NCBI GenBank assembly: GCA_002684695.1
Contig: NYVQ01000060.1
Coordinates: 43,987 to 59,076, forward strand
Direction: 5' to 3'
DNA from: SAR116 cluster bacterium
GTDB taxonomy: Bacteria; Pseudomonadota; Alphaproteobacteria; Puniceispirillales; GCA-002684695
Length of the DNA: 15,090 nt
Under the pieces are notes generated by a model. It did not search any database, was not told where the DNA came from, and worked only from the letters and a program-made list of their open reading frames with translations. This document shows, piece by piece, positions 1 to 7,292 of the stretch. The position numbers were made by a program, and so were the translations under genes. Every line of letters begins with the position of its first letter. Within the stretch, counting starts at the first letter, position 1.

Positions 1-14
1 TTTTTCATTATTCA

Positions 15-485
15 TTATATTTCTACCGAATTAATAAATTTTTCTTGCCTCCAAGCCTCATAAAGTACCAAACTAACGGCATTACTTAAGTTTAAACTTC
101 TTGAGTTTTTTATCATGGGTATAAAAAGTTTCTTTTTTTCTGGAAATCGATTTATTATACTTGATGGCAATCCTTCAGTTTCAGAACCGAATAAGATTGA
201 ATCACCAAGCTGGAATTTAACATCTGTATAGATTTTTTTTCCAAATTTTGTTATCGCATAAATATTCTTACTTTGTAATTTATTTATGCACTCGTTGTAA
301 TTTTTGTGAATAGTCAAAATATTTTCATCATGATAGTCTAGTCCCGCTCTTCTATATGATTTTTCATTTATATCAAAACCTAGAGGTCTTATTAAATGCA
401 AATATGCTCCAGTATTTGCGCATAATCTAACAATATTACCTGTATTAGGAGGTATCTTTGGATTATGCAAAATAATATTAAACAT
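15..485 (-). CDS. trmL: tRNA (cytidine/uridine(34)-2'-O)-methyltransferase TrmL
   Basis: SPOUT-class methyltransferase of the TrmL (YibK) family, which 2'-O-methylates the wobble nucleotide of certain tRNA-Leu species in the cytoplasm using S-adenosylmethionine. At 156 residues it has the family's usual single-domain length. All three SPOUT motifs are visible: IPPNTGNIVRLCANTG at residues 11-26, the glycine-rich cofactor loop FGSETEGLP at 99-107, and the trefoil-knot segment at 122-146 containing IPM, SRSLNLSNAVSLVLYEAWRQ. The family RRAGLDYH block lies at 45-52. Its ATG overlaps the last 8 bases of the upstream CxxC-protein gene, so translation is probably coupled. I see no missing key residue. 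The assignment is strong from motifs alone; the exact tRNA substrate is inferred from the family. Confidence 0.95.
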   Translation of the reverse strand: MFNIILHNPKIPPNTGNIVRLCANTGAYLHLIRPLGFDINEKSYRRAGLDYHDENILTIHKNYNECINKLQSKNIYAITKFGKKIYTDVKFQLGDSILFGSETEGLPSSIINRFPEKKKLFIPMIKNSRSLNLSNAVSLVLYEAWRQEKFINSVEI

Positions 486-837
486 TAACTTTTAATTTTA
501 TAAGTTCAATCAGTTCATCTTCACTTCTAAGAGTGTTAATATCATTTTTATTAATTAATACTTTTTGTTTATTACCTTTTTCAATAAGACAACAAGGCAG
601 TTCGTTTTGAAAAATTAATAAATTATTCTTTTCTAAATCACTTTTATAAAGAAATTTTATTTTTAAGTGAAAATTTTGAATAAATTTACTCCATTTTTTT
701 CTTTTTTTAAATGTGTGTGTTATTGCACATAGATTACATGAATATGTATTAGGTGAAAGAGTCTTATGAAGAAGATCTAAAAAACTGTTCAACGGTCCCT
801 TTTCAGCATTGTAAATAAAAATTAACTTCATATCCAT
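478..837 (-). CDS. uncharacterised conserved-looking protein with CxxC motif
   Basis: I do not recognise a characterised function. The 119-residue protein has no signal peptide or membrane segment. It opens with a beta-strand-like segment, KLIFIYNAEKG (residues 4-14), followed by a predicted helix and a Cys pair C34-N-L-C37 in TYSCNLCAITH. A basic stretch, FKKRKKW, follows at 43-49, and a second cysteine pair (PCC, 81-83) lies in a predicted strand. CxxC plus CC could bind a metal or form a redox pair, but this is inference. I recall similar short bacterial proteins that start with IFIYNA and carry CNLCA, which makes it a likely family member and not a spurious frame. Two starts are possible, ATG at 837 or the ATG two codons later (831). 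The 3' end overlaps trmL by 8 bases, suggesting one transcript for both. It diverges from the secreted protein at 914. Confidence 0.75.
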   Translation of the reverse strand: MDMKLIFIYNAEKGPLNSFLDLLHKTLSPNTYSCNLCAITHTFKKRKKWSKFIQNFHLKIKFLYKSDLEKNNLLIFQNELPCCLIEKGNKQKVLINKNDINTLRSEDELIELIKLKVNV

Positions 838-870
838 ATACGATTATAAATAAACTCAAAATTTAGTGAT

Positions 871-886
871 ACAATATAAATATTGT
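871..886. promoter_or_regulatory. 16-bp palindrome in a divergent intergenic region
   Basis: ACAATATAAATATTGT is symmetric over seven base pairs per arm around a two-base AA centre. It lies in the only 76 bases between two divergent genes (starts at 837 and 914) and is flanked on both sides by GTGAT. It may be an operator for one or both genes. In DNA this AT-rich, chance palindromes of this kind are not rare, so the call is tentative. Confidence 0.25.
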
Positions 887-913
887 GTGATATATTTATA
901 TTTTTAATTTTTT

Positions 914-1900
914 ATGAAAATCAATCTATACTATTTAATCATCCTTTCAATTTTTTGTACTTTCAATGTTACATATGGCTATGAAACATCAAAATTAAGT
1001 GATCTAAAAACCTCACAAATTGAACTTTTTTCCGATACGACTAATACATCAAATTTATTAAAAAATTTAGAATATGTTAGTGGTCTTGAAATTAATAGCA
1101 ACCATGAAGACTTTGGAGGATTATCTGGTCTGTTAATAGATAATAATTTTGAATTTACAGCGATTGGTGATCAGGGGATATGGATTAATGGCAAACTTGT
1201 TTTCAATGATAATAATGAACTTTTATCTATTTCTAATGCTAAATTAGGATACTTAAAAAATCAGAAAAATATATATTTAATTCAATCTGGCAAATCTTTT
1301 AATGATGCTGAATCTGTAGAATTATTTAATGGAAAATTTATTGTGAGTTTTGAGAGAAAACATAGAATATTAAGTTATGATAAAATAGACGGCATTCCCG
1401 ATCTTTTGTATGACAAAATAAACCTTCTAGATCTTCCAAACAATGGTGGTATAGAAGCAATGACCTCTTTGAAGGATAATTCATTAATTTTTATTTCAGA
1501 AGATCTTGTAACTTCAGATGAAAAAATTGTTGGTTTTCGACTTCACAAAAATAAATTAAGTAAAATCTTTTTAAAAAAAAGTGGTGCTTTCAAGCCAACA
1601 GATCTGTCAAAGCTTCCATCTGGAGATATACTGATGCTTGAAAGAAGCTACACACCAATAAAAGGTGCAAGGGCTAGGATTTCATTAATTAAATATCAAG
1701 ATATAATTAAAAACAATTTAATTACTCCAATATATCTCGATACAATCGCACCGCCAATGATCGTTGATAATTTTGAGGGAATATCAAGTATAAAATCAAA
1801 TAATGGTGGTTATTATATTTTTATATTATCTGATGATAATTTTAATTTCATTCAAAAAACAATACTTTTGCAATTTCACTGGGATGGAAGCTTAAACTAG
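914..1900 (+). CDS. secreted esterase-like activity of phytase family protein
   Basis: Exported protein of the phytase-like esterase domain family (Pfam Phytase-like, PF13449), predicted to fold as a beta-propeller. An N-terminal signal peptide is clear: K2, a hydrophobic core at about 5-19, then a polar end with likely cleavage near residues 20-23. Cys15 is not in a lipobox, so this is not a convincing lipoprotein. Family landmarks in order are FGGLSGL (67-73) followed by AIGDQGIWING (83-93), DAESVEL (131-137) with SFERKHRI (145-152), NGGIEAMTSL (177-186), PTDLSKLPSGDILMLER (228-244) with RARISLI (253-259), and the C-terminal FEGISSI (287-293) with SDDNFN (306-311). At 328 residues it is close to family length. 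The substrate is unknown; the family name reflects distant similarity and not a proven activity. Its last 9 bases overlap the convergent amidase gene. Confidence 0.85.
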   Translation: MKINLYYLIILSIFCTFNVTYGYETSKLSDLKTSQIELFSDTTNTSNLLKNLEYVSGLEINSNHEDFGGLSGLLIDNNFEFTAIGDQGIWINGKLVFNDNNELLSISNAKLGYLKNQKNIYLIQSGKSFNDAESVELFNGKFIVSFERKHRILSYDKIDGIPDLLYDKINLLDLPNNGGIEAMTSLKDNSLIFISEDLVTSDEKIVGFRLHKNKLSKIFLKKSGAFKPTDLSKLPSGDILMLERSYTPIKGARARISLIKYQDIIKNNLITPIYLDTIAPPMIVDNFEGISSIKSNNGGYYIFILSDDNFNFIQKTILLQFHWDGSLN

Positions 1901-3298
1901 TGGATCTATTGGAATAGAGTTTTGAAAATTGATATTTTCCTCTATAAAGGCAGCCCCAGAAAGAAGGTTACCTTCATTCCTATATCTAGCAACAATCTGC
2001 AACCCAATTGGAAGCCCTTCATCTGTAAAACCACATGGAAGTGACAATGCTGGAGAACTTGTAAGTGTAATGGCAGAGACAATATTTAACCACTCCACGT
2101 AATTAGAAAACTTTATACCATCACAGTTTTTTAAATATCTTTCATCAACAGGGAATGGAGGTACGATTGTTGTAGGACATAAAAGAAGATCATAATCGTC
2201 AAAAAAGTTTTGCATATTATTATAAAGTTCAACTCTTCCATTCTGTGCTTTTTGTAAATCATCTATAGAGAGATACTTTCCTTTTTCGATATTCCAAATA
2301 ACTTCAGGCTTAAGACTATCTCTATTATTAATATATTGTAATTTTAAGTTTACATAAAATGAATATGCCCTTAAAGTTTGATTTATGAAGGGTGCTTTAG
2401 CAAGATCGGGATGCGCTTCTTCAACGATTATTCCATTTTTTTCGAGATCAACTCCAATATCAGTTATTTTCTCACGTATAATTGGATCTACTGGTGGAAG
2501 GCCTAAGTCTCTACTTATAGCAACTTTTAGCGGTTTTCTTTTTTCTTTTGCATGTGATAAGAAAGTTTCTTTTGGCCTTGGAAGAGAAACAGGGTCTTTG
2601 TAACTTTCACCAATCATTGCGTCAAAAAATAAAGCCAAATCGAGTATGTTTCTAGCCATTGGCCCATTAACACCCAATGTTTGGTCTATAATACCAGATG
2701 CTGTGCTTGCAACTCGTCCAGGAGAAGGTCTTAATCCAACAACCGAACAAAAACTTGCTGGATTCCTTAGACTCCCCCCAAAATCAGATCCATGTGCTAA
2801 CCATGCCATCCCAGTGACTAATGCTGCAGCTGCACCACCTGAAGAACCAGCAACTGACTTTGAAGTGTCCCATGGGTTTAATGTTTTCCCAAAAACTTCA
2901 TTAAAAGTATTTGCCCCAGCACCGAACTCAGGGGTATTTGACATAGCATAAATTATGCCTCCTGCTGATTCTATGTTTTCAACAAGTAAATCTGATTTTT
3001 CAGCTATTCTGTTTTTAAAAATTGTTGATCCACTTGTACACCTAACACCTGAAACGTCTATTAAATCCTTAATTGTTATAGGCAAACCACAAAGTATGCC
3101 ACGCTGGTTAATTTCTTTTTCCATTATTTTTTTGGCGTGATCTTTTGCTCTTTCAATGCAAAGAGTAGGAAGAGCATTAATGTCTTTATCTATTTTTTGA
3201 ATTCGACCAATCAGTGAATCAATACAGTCTAATGGTGAAATTTCTTTAGATTTTAGTTTTTCTATAGTATCTAATGCTGATAATTTATAAAGTTCCAT
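1892..3298 (-). CDS. amidase (amidase-signature family)
   Basis: Amidase-signature hydrolase that cleaves a C-N amide bond through a Ser-cisSer-Lys triad. The triad is directly visible: Lys77 in PITIKDL, cis-Ser152 in AGSSGGA, and nucleophile Ser176 in GSDFGGSLRNPA. The spacings (75 and 24 residues) equal those of Lys142, Ser217 and Ser241 in fatty acid amide hydrolase. The core GLRPSPGRV follows, and the C-terminal LSLPCGFTDEGLPIGLQIV block is typical of the family. At 468 residues it is full length. No signal peptide is seen, so it is probably cytoplasmic. It is unlikely to be GatA, because gatB and gatC are absent and the C-terminal region differs; indoleacetamide-, allophanate- or other amide-hydrolase roles cannot be separated from sequence alone. 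It is divergent from the MATE pump (87-bp gap) and convergent with the phytase-like gene. Confidence 0.92.
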   Translation of the reverse strand: MELYKLSALDTIEKLKSKEISPLDCIDSLIGRIQKIDKDINALPTLCIERAKDHAKKIMEKEINQRGILCGLPITIKDLIDVSGVRCTSGSTIFKNRIAEKSDLLVENIESAGGIIYAMSNTPEFGAGANTFNEVFGKTLNPWDTSKSVAGSSGGAAAALVTGMAWLAHGSDFGGSLRNPASFCSVVGLRPSPGRVASTASGIIDQTLGVNGPMARNILDLALFFDAMIGESYKDPVSLPRPKETFLSHAKEKRKPLKVAISRDLGLPPVDPIIREKITDIGVDLEKNGIIVEEAHPDLAKAPFINQTLRAYSFYVNLKLQYINNRDSLKPEVIWNIEKGKYLSIDDLQKAQNGRVELYNNMQNFFDDYDLLLCPTTIVPPFPVDERYLKNCDGIKFSNYVEWLNIVSAITLTSSPALSLPCGFTDEGLPIGLQIVARYRNEGNLLSGAAFIEENINFQNSIPIDPLV

Positions 3299-3385
3299 AG
3301 ATTAATTTCTAATTTGAGATTACAATCATTTTTAATTTAAGGTATATTTAAATGCTTTCCAACTTGCTTTTTATATTTTTAAATT

Positions 3386-4729
3386 ATGACTATTAGAAGT
3401 AGATCTGAGTTCATAATTAACGGCGATATCTTTAAGGTACTAATATCTCTTATTATTCCAATGTCTATTGGGATGTTTGCTTTATTAGTCATCAATCTAG
3501 TTGATGCCTTTTATATTGGTAAACTAGGAGTATTGGAATTATCTGCAATTTCATTTGCTTTTCCAGTTCTTTTTACTCTTATGAGTTTTAATATTGGTAT
3601 TGCGATAGGTGCTTCTGCATCAATTTCAAAACTCATTGGCCAAGGTGACTTTTATAAAGCAAAAAAAACTATTACGAACATTTTTTTGCTTATTTTCGTG
3701 GTAATGTCTCTAATTTCAATTTTTTTCTATTTTATTAATAATTATATTTTCTCTTTACTTGGAGCATATGGTGAAACGCTTGAATTGATCAATATGTACA
3801 TGTCAACATGGTATATAGGGTCTCCATTTTTTGCGTGTCTTGTGATTGGAAACTCAATACTAAGAGCCAACGGAGATGGCATTAAGCCGAGTTTGATTAT
3901 AATTGCTACATCACTAATTAATGCCATATTGGATCCTATTTTTATTTTTGGTTTTGGTCCTATAGAGGCAATGGGTATTAAAGGCGCAGCAATAGCTACA
4001 ACAATTTCATATATTGTAGGTATGAATATTATGATCACTACAATCAAAAGAGAAAAACTTTTATCCACTCCTAGTCGAGATTATCGACTTTTTTTTAAAT
4101 TTTGTTTTCCAATCCTGATTATTGGATTACCAGCTGCATTTACTATGATGCTCAGTCCAATAGTACTTAGCTATATAAATAGAATTGTTTCAACTCACGG
4201 TGCAGAGGCAGTAGCAGCATTTGGAGTAGGGTTGCGTATAGAATCTTTGGCAACAGTTGGCATAATTGCTATCTCATCATCACTTACCCCTTTTATTGGG
4301 CAAAACTTAGGTGCAAATCAACATGTTAGAATAAATAAGGCAATTAATTATTGTATTTTTCTGAGCGGCATATGGGGACTTTTTGTTGCTTTACCCTTGT
4401 TGATTTTTAGGAATGAGTTTTCAAGCCTTTTTTCGACAGACACTCAAGTTAGACTACACCTAATTAGCTATCTAAAGATTATATCACTAAGTTATATTTT
4501 TTGGGGATGGTCTAATATAGCAAGCGCTGCTTTCAATGGCTATCAAAAGCCCTTCATTGCAGCTTTTATTTTTCTTTCAAGATTGTTTATAATAACAGTC
4601 CCATTGGTAATTATATTCAATTATTACTTCGGTTTAGTAGGTATTTTTTATAGCATTATGCTATCAAATATAATCTCAGGAGTTATATCTATTTACTATA
4701 CAAAAAGCTCAATCGTATTCATGAAATAA
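3386..4729 (+). CDS. MATE family efflux transporter
   Basis: Multidrug and toxic compound extrusion transporter of the inner membrane, exporting organic cations or drugs in exchange for Na+ or H+. The 447 residues form about twelve hydrophobic segments in two homologous halves, starting at roughly residue 15. Family landmarks include VINLVDAFYIGKLG (35-48), with the conserved Asp40 in the first helix, NSILRANGDGIKP (156-168), and the DPIFIFGFGP to GIKGAAIATTISY region (183-209). The second half contains GAEAVAAFGVGLRIE (272-286) and the SLTPFIGQNLGA loop (299-310). The ATG at 3386 gives a short polar leader before the first helix. No strong Shine-Dalgarno sequence precedes it. The natural substrate is unknown. 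Its stop is only 23 bases from the convergent dioxygenase stop, and I see no clear hairpin terminator between them. Confidence 0.93.
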   Translation: MTIRSRSEFIINGDIFKVLISLIIPMSIGMFALLVINLVDAFYIGKLGVLELSAISFAFPVLFTLMSFNIGIAIGASASISKLIGQGDFYKAKKTITNIFLLIFVVMSLISIFFYFINNYIFSLLGAYGETLELINMYMSTWYIGSPFFACLVIGNSILRANGDGIKPSLIIIATSLINAILDPIFIFGFGPIEAMGIKGAAIATTISYIVGMNIMITTIKREKLLSTPSRDYRLFFKFCFPILIIGLPAAFTMMLSPIVLSYINRIVSTHGAEAVAAFGVGLRIESLATVGIIAISSSLTPFIGQNLGANQHVRINKAINYCIFLSGIWGLFVALPLLIFRNEFSSLFSTDTQVRLHLISYLKIISLSYIFWGWSNIASAAFNGYQKPFIAAFIFLSRLFIITVPLVIIFNYYFGLVGIFYSIMLSNIISGVISIYYTKSSIVFMK

Positions 4730-4752
4730 TATTTGCTATTTATTGTAAACAT

Positions 4753-5856
4753 TTAATTAATACCATACATCCTGCAGGCACTTTCGAAATCCTCCTTATT
4801 AATATAACATCCAGACATCCTTCTTTTTCCACTAAATTCACTTCTCCCATGAAGAATTCGCCAATTATCAAATATTAATAACTGCCCCGGCTCTAGTATT
4901 TTTCTCCACTGCATAGACTTGTCATTTGCAATCTTGTCAAAAGTCCTAATTGAACTGTAAAAATTACTAATTTGATCATTTGGCAACCTGAAATCAGCTC
5001 TATCATAATTATTAAAACTGACTTGAATTATTTCCTTCTGCTTGTTCAGTCTAAAAACAGGGCGCTTAGCAAGCAATTCAACCCCATCACCGTAATATCT
5101 TCCTGGGATATCTACTTCGCTTAAAAAATTATAACAACCTTTGTTATTTTTTTGTATTTCTTCAGCAATTTTGAGGCCATCAACCATAATTGATTCGCCT
5201 CCTTGTGCGTCATAATCGCAACATAAAAGAAGTTGTAATCCAGGAGCGTCATGATTGTAGGTGCCATCTGTGTGAGGTCTAAGTTCTTCCTGTGTGTATG
5301 CGCTATCAGCCATATCAGAATTAGATTCAAAACTCCAAAGACCACCAAAAATTGAATTTCGTACGTAACCTATTTTATTAGCTATAAATTCAACACTACT
5401 CATATCTTTAGGGCAATTATTAATTACTGAAAATCCAAAGGTTTTAATTATTTTTAATAAGCCTTCAAAACCAGAACTTTTGTTTAAAGATGAATAATCA
5501 ATTTCTATTGTATTTTTTGAAATTTTAATGTTGTCCCAAACTTCCAAACTATTCCCAACATGACTGTTTCCAAATGAATTCTGAAAAAGAAATTTACTAG
5601 AATATAATACAGCACTTTCCATATCAGGCCATTTAACTTCAAGTTCATCACTGTCCTGAATAATTTTTACGTTCGAAACTTTAATATTTGGATCAATTAA
5701 AGCCGTAAACAATTTTCTTTGACTGCTTCTCTCATCCCAATTAACATCATCTTTACAATGATCTCTAAGCCATAAGAAAGGAAAACAATCTTTAATTCCA
5801 TTACTGAATTCAACATTCAAACCATCACTAGTTATGGAGACTTCTTTAAACTTCAT
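4753..5856 (-). CDS. TauD/TfdA-family dioxygenase, gamma-butyrobetaine-hydroxylase-like
   Basis: Fe(II)/2-oxoglutarate-dependent oxygenase with the two-domain layout of gamma-butyrobetaine and trimethyllysine hydroxylases. A GBBH-like N-terminal domain covers about residues 10-90 (FPFLWLRDHC at 25-34), and a TauD catalytic domain follows from about 125. The iron triad is His195 and Asp197 (RPHTDGTYNHDAPG) plus His336 (DNWRILHGR). Arg345 in GKRRMSGCY aligns with the 2-oxoglutarate arginine that follows the distal His in human BBOX1. The N-terminal domain normally carries a CxCxxC zinc site, but here only Cys34 remains, followed by KDDVNWDERSSQR, so that zinc site seems absent. Substrate could be a carnitine precursor or another quaternary amine or small acid; neighbours do not decide this. 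At 367 residues it is family length. The ATG at 5856 has no strong ribosome-binding site. Confidence 0.88.
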   Translation of the reverse strand: MKFKEVSITSDGLNVEFSNGIKDCFPFLWLRDHCKDDVNWDERSSQRKLFTALIDPNIKVSNVKIIQDSDELEVKWPDMESAVLYSSKFLFQNSFGNSHVGNSLEVWDNIKISKNTIEIDYSSLNKSSGFEGLLKIIKTFGFSVINNCPKDMSSVEFIANKIGYVRNSIFGGLWSFESNSDMADSAYTQEELRPHTDGTYNHDAPGLQLLLCCDYDAQGGESIMVDGLKIAEEIQKNNKGCYNFLSEVDIPGRYYGDGVELLAKRPVFRLNKQKEIIQVSFNNYDRADFRLPNDQISNFYSSIRTFDKIANDKSMQWRKILEPGQLLIFDNWRILHGRSEFSGKRRMSGCYINKEDFESACRMYGIN

Positions 5857-5942
5857 TATAATACCTTTTATTAATAACTACTTGATTTATAATGGCTTAA
5901 AATTATAAATTAATCTAGGATTTTTGAGACTTTAGAACTTGA

Positions 5943-6104
5943 TTAATTGGATAAACAGTTTCCAGCCCAACCAGAACAAAAAAAAGTATTAAAGTGCTCA
6001 TAATTTTCAATTTGACTACTTGATGAAAGTATTGAAATTGCAATGAAACCCAATAAAAATAGTATTAAAATAAAAACTGGGTTAAAATTAGAAAAGTAAT
6101 TCAT
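5943..6104 (-). CDS. possible small single-helix membrane protein (53 aa)
   Basis: A short open frame in an otherwise empty 259-bp gap. It encodes 53 residues from ATG at 6104 to TAA at 5943. Residues about 8-28 (NPVFILILFLLGFIAISILSS) form one strongly hydrophobic segment, preceded by a short polar start and followed by a tail with Ser-Gln-Glu-Asn-Tyr-Glu-His and two Cys (FFCSGWAGNCLSN at the end). The support is its start: GGAGGG sits three bases upstream, far stronger than the leaders of neighbouring genes. Against it, the frame is short, I recognise no homologue, and an eight-base A/T run at 5978-5985 crosses the tail, where one indel would alter the C-terminus. It starts only 11 bases from the TTG start of the divergent MAPEG gene, so their leaders would overlap. 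Confidence 0.35.
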   Translation of the reverse strand: MNYFSNFNPVFILILFLLGFIAISILSSSSQIENYEHFNTFFCSGWAGNCLSN

Positions 6105-6107
6105 AAA

Positions 6108-6113
6108 CCCTCC
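6108..6113 (-). promoter_or_regulatory. strong Shine-Dalgarno (GGAGGG) before the 53-aa frame
   Basis: On the minus strand GGAGGG is followed by TTT and then ATG (6104). It nearly matches the anti-Shine-Dalgarno sequence, which is rare in this window, and it is the main argument that the small frame is translated. The spacing is short, three to four bases. Confidence 0.4.
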
Positions 6114-6115
6114 AT

Positions 6116-6583
6116 TTGATACTATATATATGGGTACTTATAACCTTATTTTCAATAGTTCTAATTATGCCAGATACTTTATTTACAGTTTTTCTTAGTA
6201 TGGGTTATTTTATGTTACTCTTATATCTTCCAAATATCATTTGGATTTATGGAGGTGACATAAATATAATTGATTTGTTAAAAGGTCGTCATAAATTAGC
6301 TAAAAGAACTTTAAACTCTGAATTAGCTTGTTCAGCATTTGAAAACTACAAAGAAACATACCCTATATTCCTTTTTCTGTCAGTGTTGGGTATTACTATG
6401 GGAATACCAATTCATACTGCTGCTTTGATTTGGTTAATTCTAAGGTTAGTCAATGGATTTAGCTATTTATATGACTTAAACTGGATAAGGACAGTTTCAT
6501 GGCATTTATCATTATTATGTTTATTCTGGATGAGTATTGAGATTATTAGGCTAAATAGACTGACAATGTTTACTCATTTTTAG
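6116..6583 (+). CDS. MAPEG family membrane protein
   Basis: Four- to five-helix integral membrane protein of the MAPEG superfamily (membrane-associated proteins in eicosanoid and glutathione metabolism). Bacterial members are mostly uncharacterised, and some show glutathione transferase activity. Hydrophobic segments lie at about 3-18, 21-46, 82-104, 105-119 and 127-146. The family signature between helices is at 64-86: RTLNSELACSAFENYKETYPIF, in which the Glu-Asn pair (76-77) and Pro83 match the MAPEG pattern A..A.EN..E..P.F. The 155-residue length is typical. The start is uncertain. A stop at 6104 bounds the frame, and no ATG occurs until residue 18, which would remove the first helix, so TTG at 6116 is the best choice although no ribosome-binding site precedes it. 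A start at a nearby ATA or ATT codon cannot be excluded. Confidence 0.75.
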   Translation: MILYIWVLITLFSIVLIMPDTLFTVFLSMGYFMLLLYLPNIIWIYGGDINIIDLLKGRHKLAKRTLNSELACSAFENYKETYPIFLFLSVLGITMGIPIHTAALIWLILRLVNGFSYLYDLNWIRTVSWHLSLLCLFWMSIEIIRLNRLTMFTHF

Positions 6584-6658
6584 TATTTATTAAAATTAAT
6601 TCTTATAATAACGTAATTATATATAAATATTCTCTAAACTATTAAGGATTTTAAAGAA

Positions 6659-7204
6659 ATGAATTATTTTGGTTATGCAAGAAAAGGATATTCAAGAGAA
6701 ACCATTGATAGCCAAATTAACTCTCTAATGGATTATGGATTAAAAATTGACGAAATTTATAAGGAAAGGCGGTCTAGTTTGGATGGAGATCGGCCTGTTT
6801 TAAGTGAGTGTATAAATTCTTTAAATGCAAATGATTATATTGTTGTTACTTCATTAAACCAAATTGCTAAAAGCATTAATCATCTTGTTCAAATAAAAAA
6901 TGCACTGGAGGAGAGAAATGCAAGCTTAATTGTTCTCAAACAAGGATTAAATACAACCTTTAAAAATCTCGACTTCTATTCTGTTGTTACATTGTTTTCA
7001 GAGTTTGAGATGGATTTAAGACTTGAAAGACAACTCATAGGAATTAAAAAAGCAAAAGATAATGGTGTCAAATTTGGAAGAAAGCCAATTGATACCAAAA
7101 TTGCTAAATATGTTAAGAAACTTTTTAATGAAGGATTAAGTGTTGGGCAAATTTCATTGAAATTAGCAATTGGAAAATCAACAGTATATCGATTATTAAA
7201 ATAG
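6659..7204 (+). CDS. serine recombinase-fold protein lacking catalytic residues
   Basis: Full-length homologue (181 aa) of small serine resolvases and invertases. The N-terminal resolvase domain covers about 1-125, the E-helix region about 105-130 (EFEMDLRLERQLIGIKKAK), FGRKP 139-143, and a C-terminal helix-turn-helix 146-180 (GLSVGQISLKLAIGKSTVYRLL). It aligns without gaps to gamma-delta resolvase at the start (MNYFGYARKGY against MRLFGYARVST), so numbering is shared. The nucleophile Ser10 is Gly10, and the catalytic LDRLGR motif is SLNQIAK, giving Asp67 to Asn, Arg68 to Gln and Arg71 to Lys. Arg8 and Arg45 are kept. The frame is intact. It should be unable to cut DNA, and probably acts as a DNA-binding or structural protein if it acts at all. 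AAGGA at 6644-6648 may be its ribosome-binding site. No invertible segment or paired recombination site was recognised nearby. Confidence 0.85.
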   Translation: MNYFGYARKGYSRETIDSQINSLMDYGLKIDEIYKERRSSLDGDRPVLSECINSLNANDYIVVTSLNQIAKSINHLVQIKNALEERNASLIVLKQGLNTTFKNLDFYSVVTLFSEFEMDLRLERQLIGIKKAKDNGVKFGRKPIDTKIAKYVKKLFNEGLSVGQISLKLAIGKSTVYRLLK

Positions 7205-7292
7205 TGTTTTTTATATATTTATATATCATTTAGATAGTTTATTAATGAAAAAAATATTTGAAGTTGCTATTGTTTAGCAAAAAAATAGATCT

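Noticed and set aside
2385..3140. Three plus-strand frames (72, 101 and 61 aa) opposite the amidase gene
   Set aside because: They lie entirely antisense to a gene with a complete catalytic triad and show no domain or ribosome-binding signal; they are shadows of the amidase codons.
3742..4068. Minus-strand 108-aa hydrophobic frame inside the MATE gene
   Set aside because: Hydrophobic only because it mirrors transmembrane codons on the other strand; no start signal or independent features.
5121..5348. Minus-strand 75-aa frame within the dioxygenase gene
   Set aside because: It overlaps the HxD iron-site region of the dioxygenase in another frame; the dioxygenase frame has all conserved residues.
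7212..7225. TATATA-TT-TATATA palindrome after the recombinase-like gene as a recombination site
   Set aside because: Simple AT dinucleotide pattern expected by chance here, with no second copy and an inactive recombinase.
7245..7277. Ten-codon frame MKKIFEVAIV between the recombinase-like and oxygenase genes
   Set aside because: Too short to support; no attenuator hairpin or clustered regulatory codons follow it.
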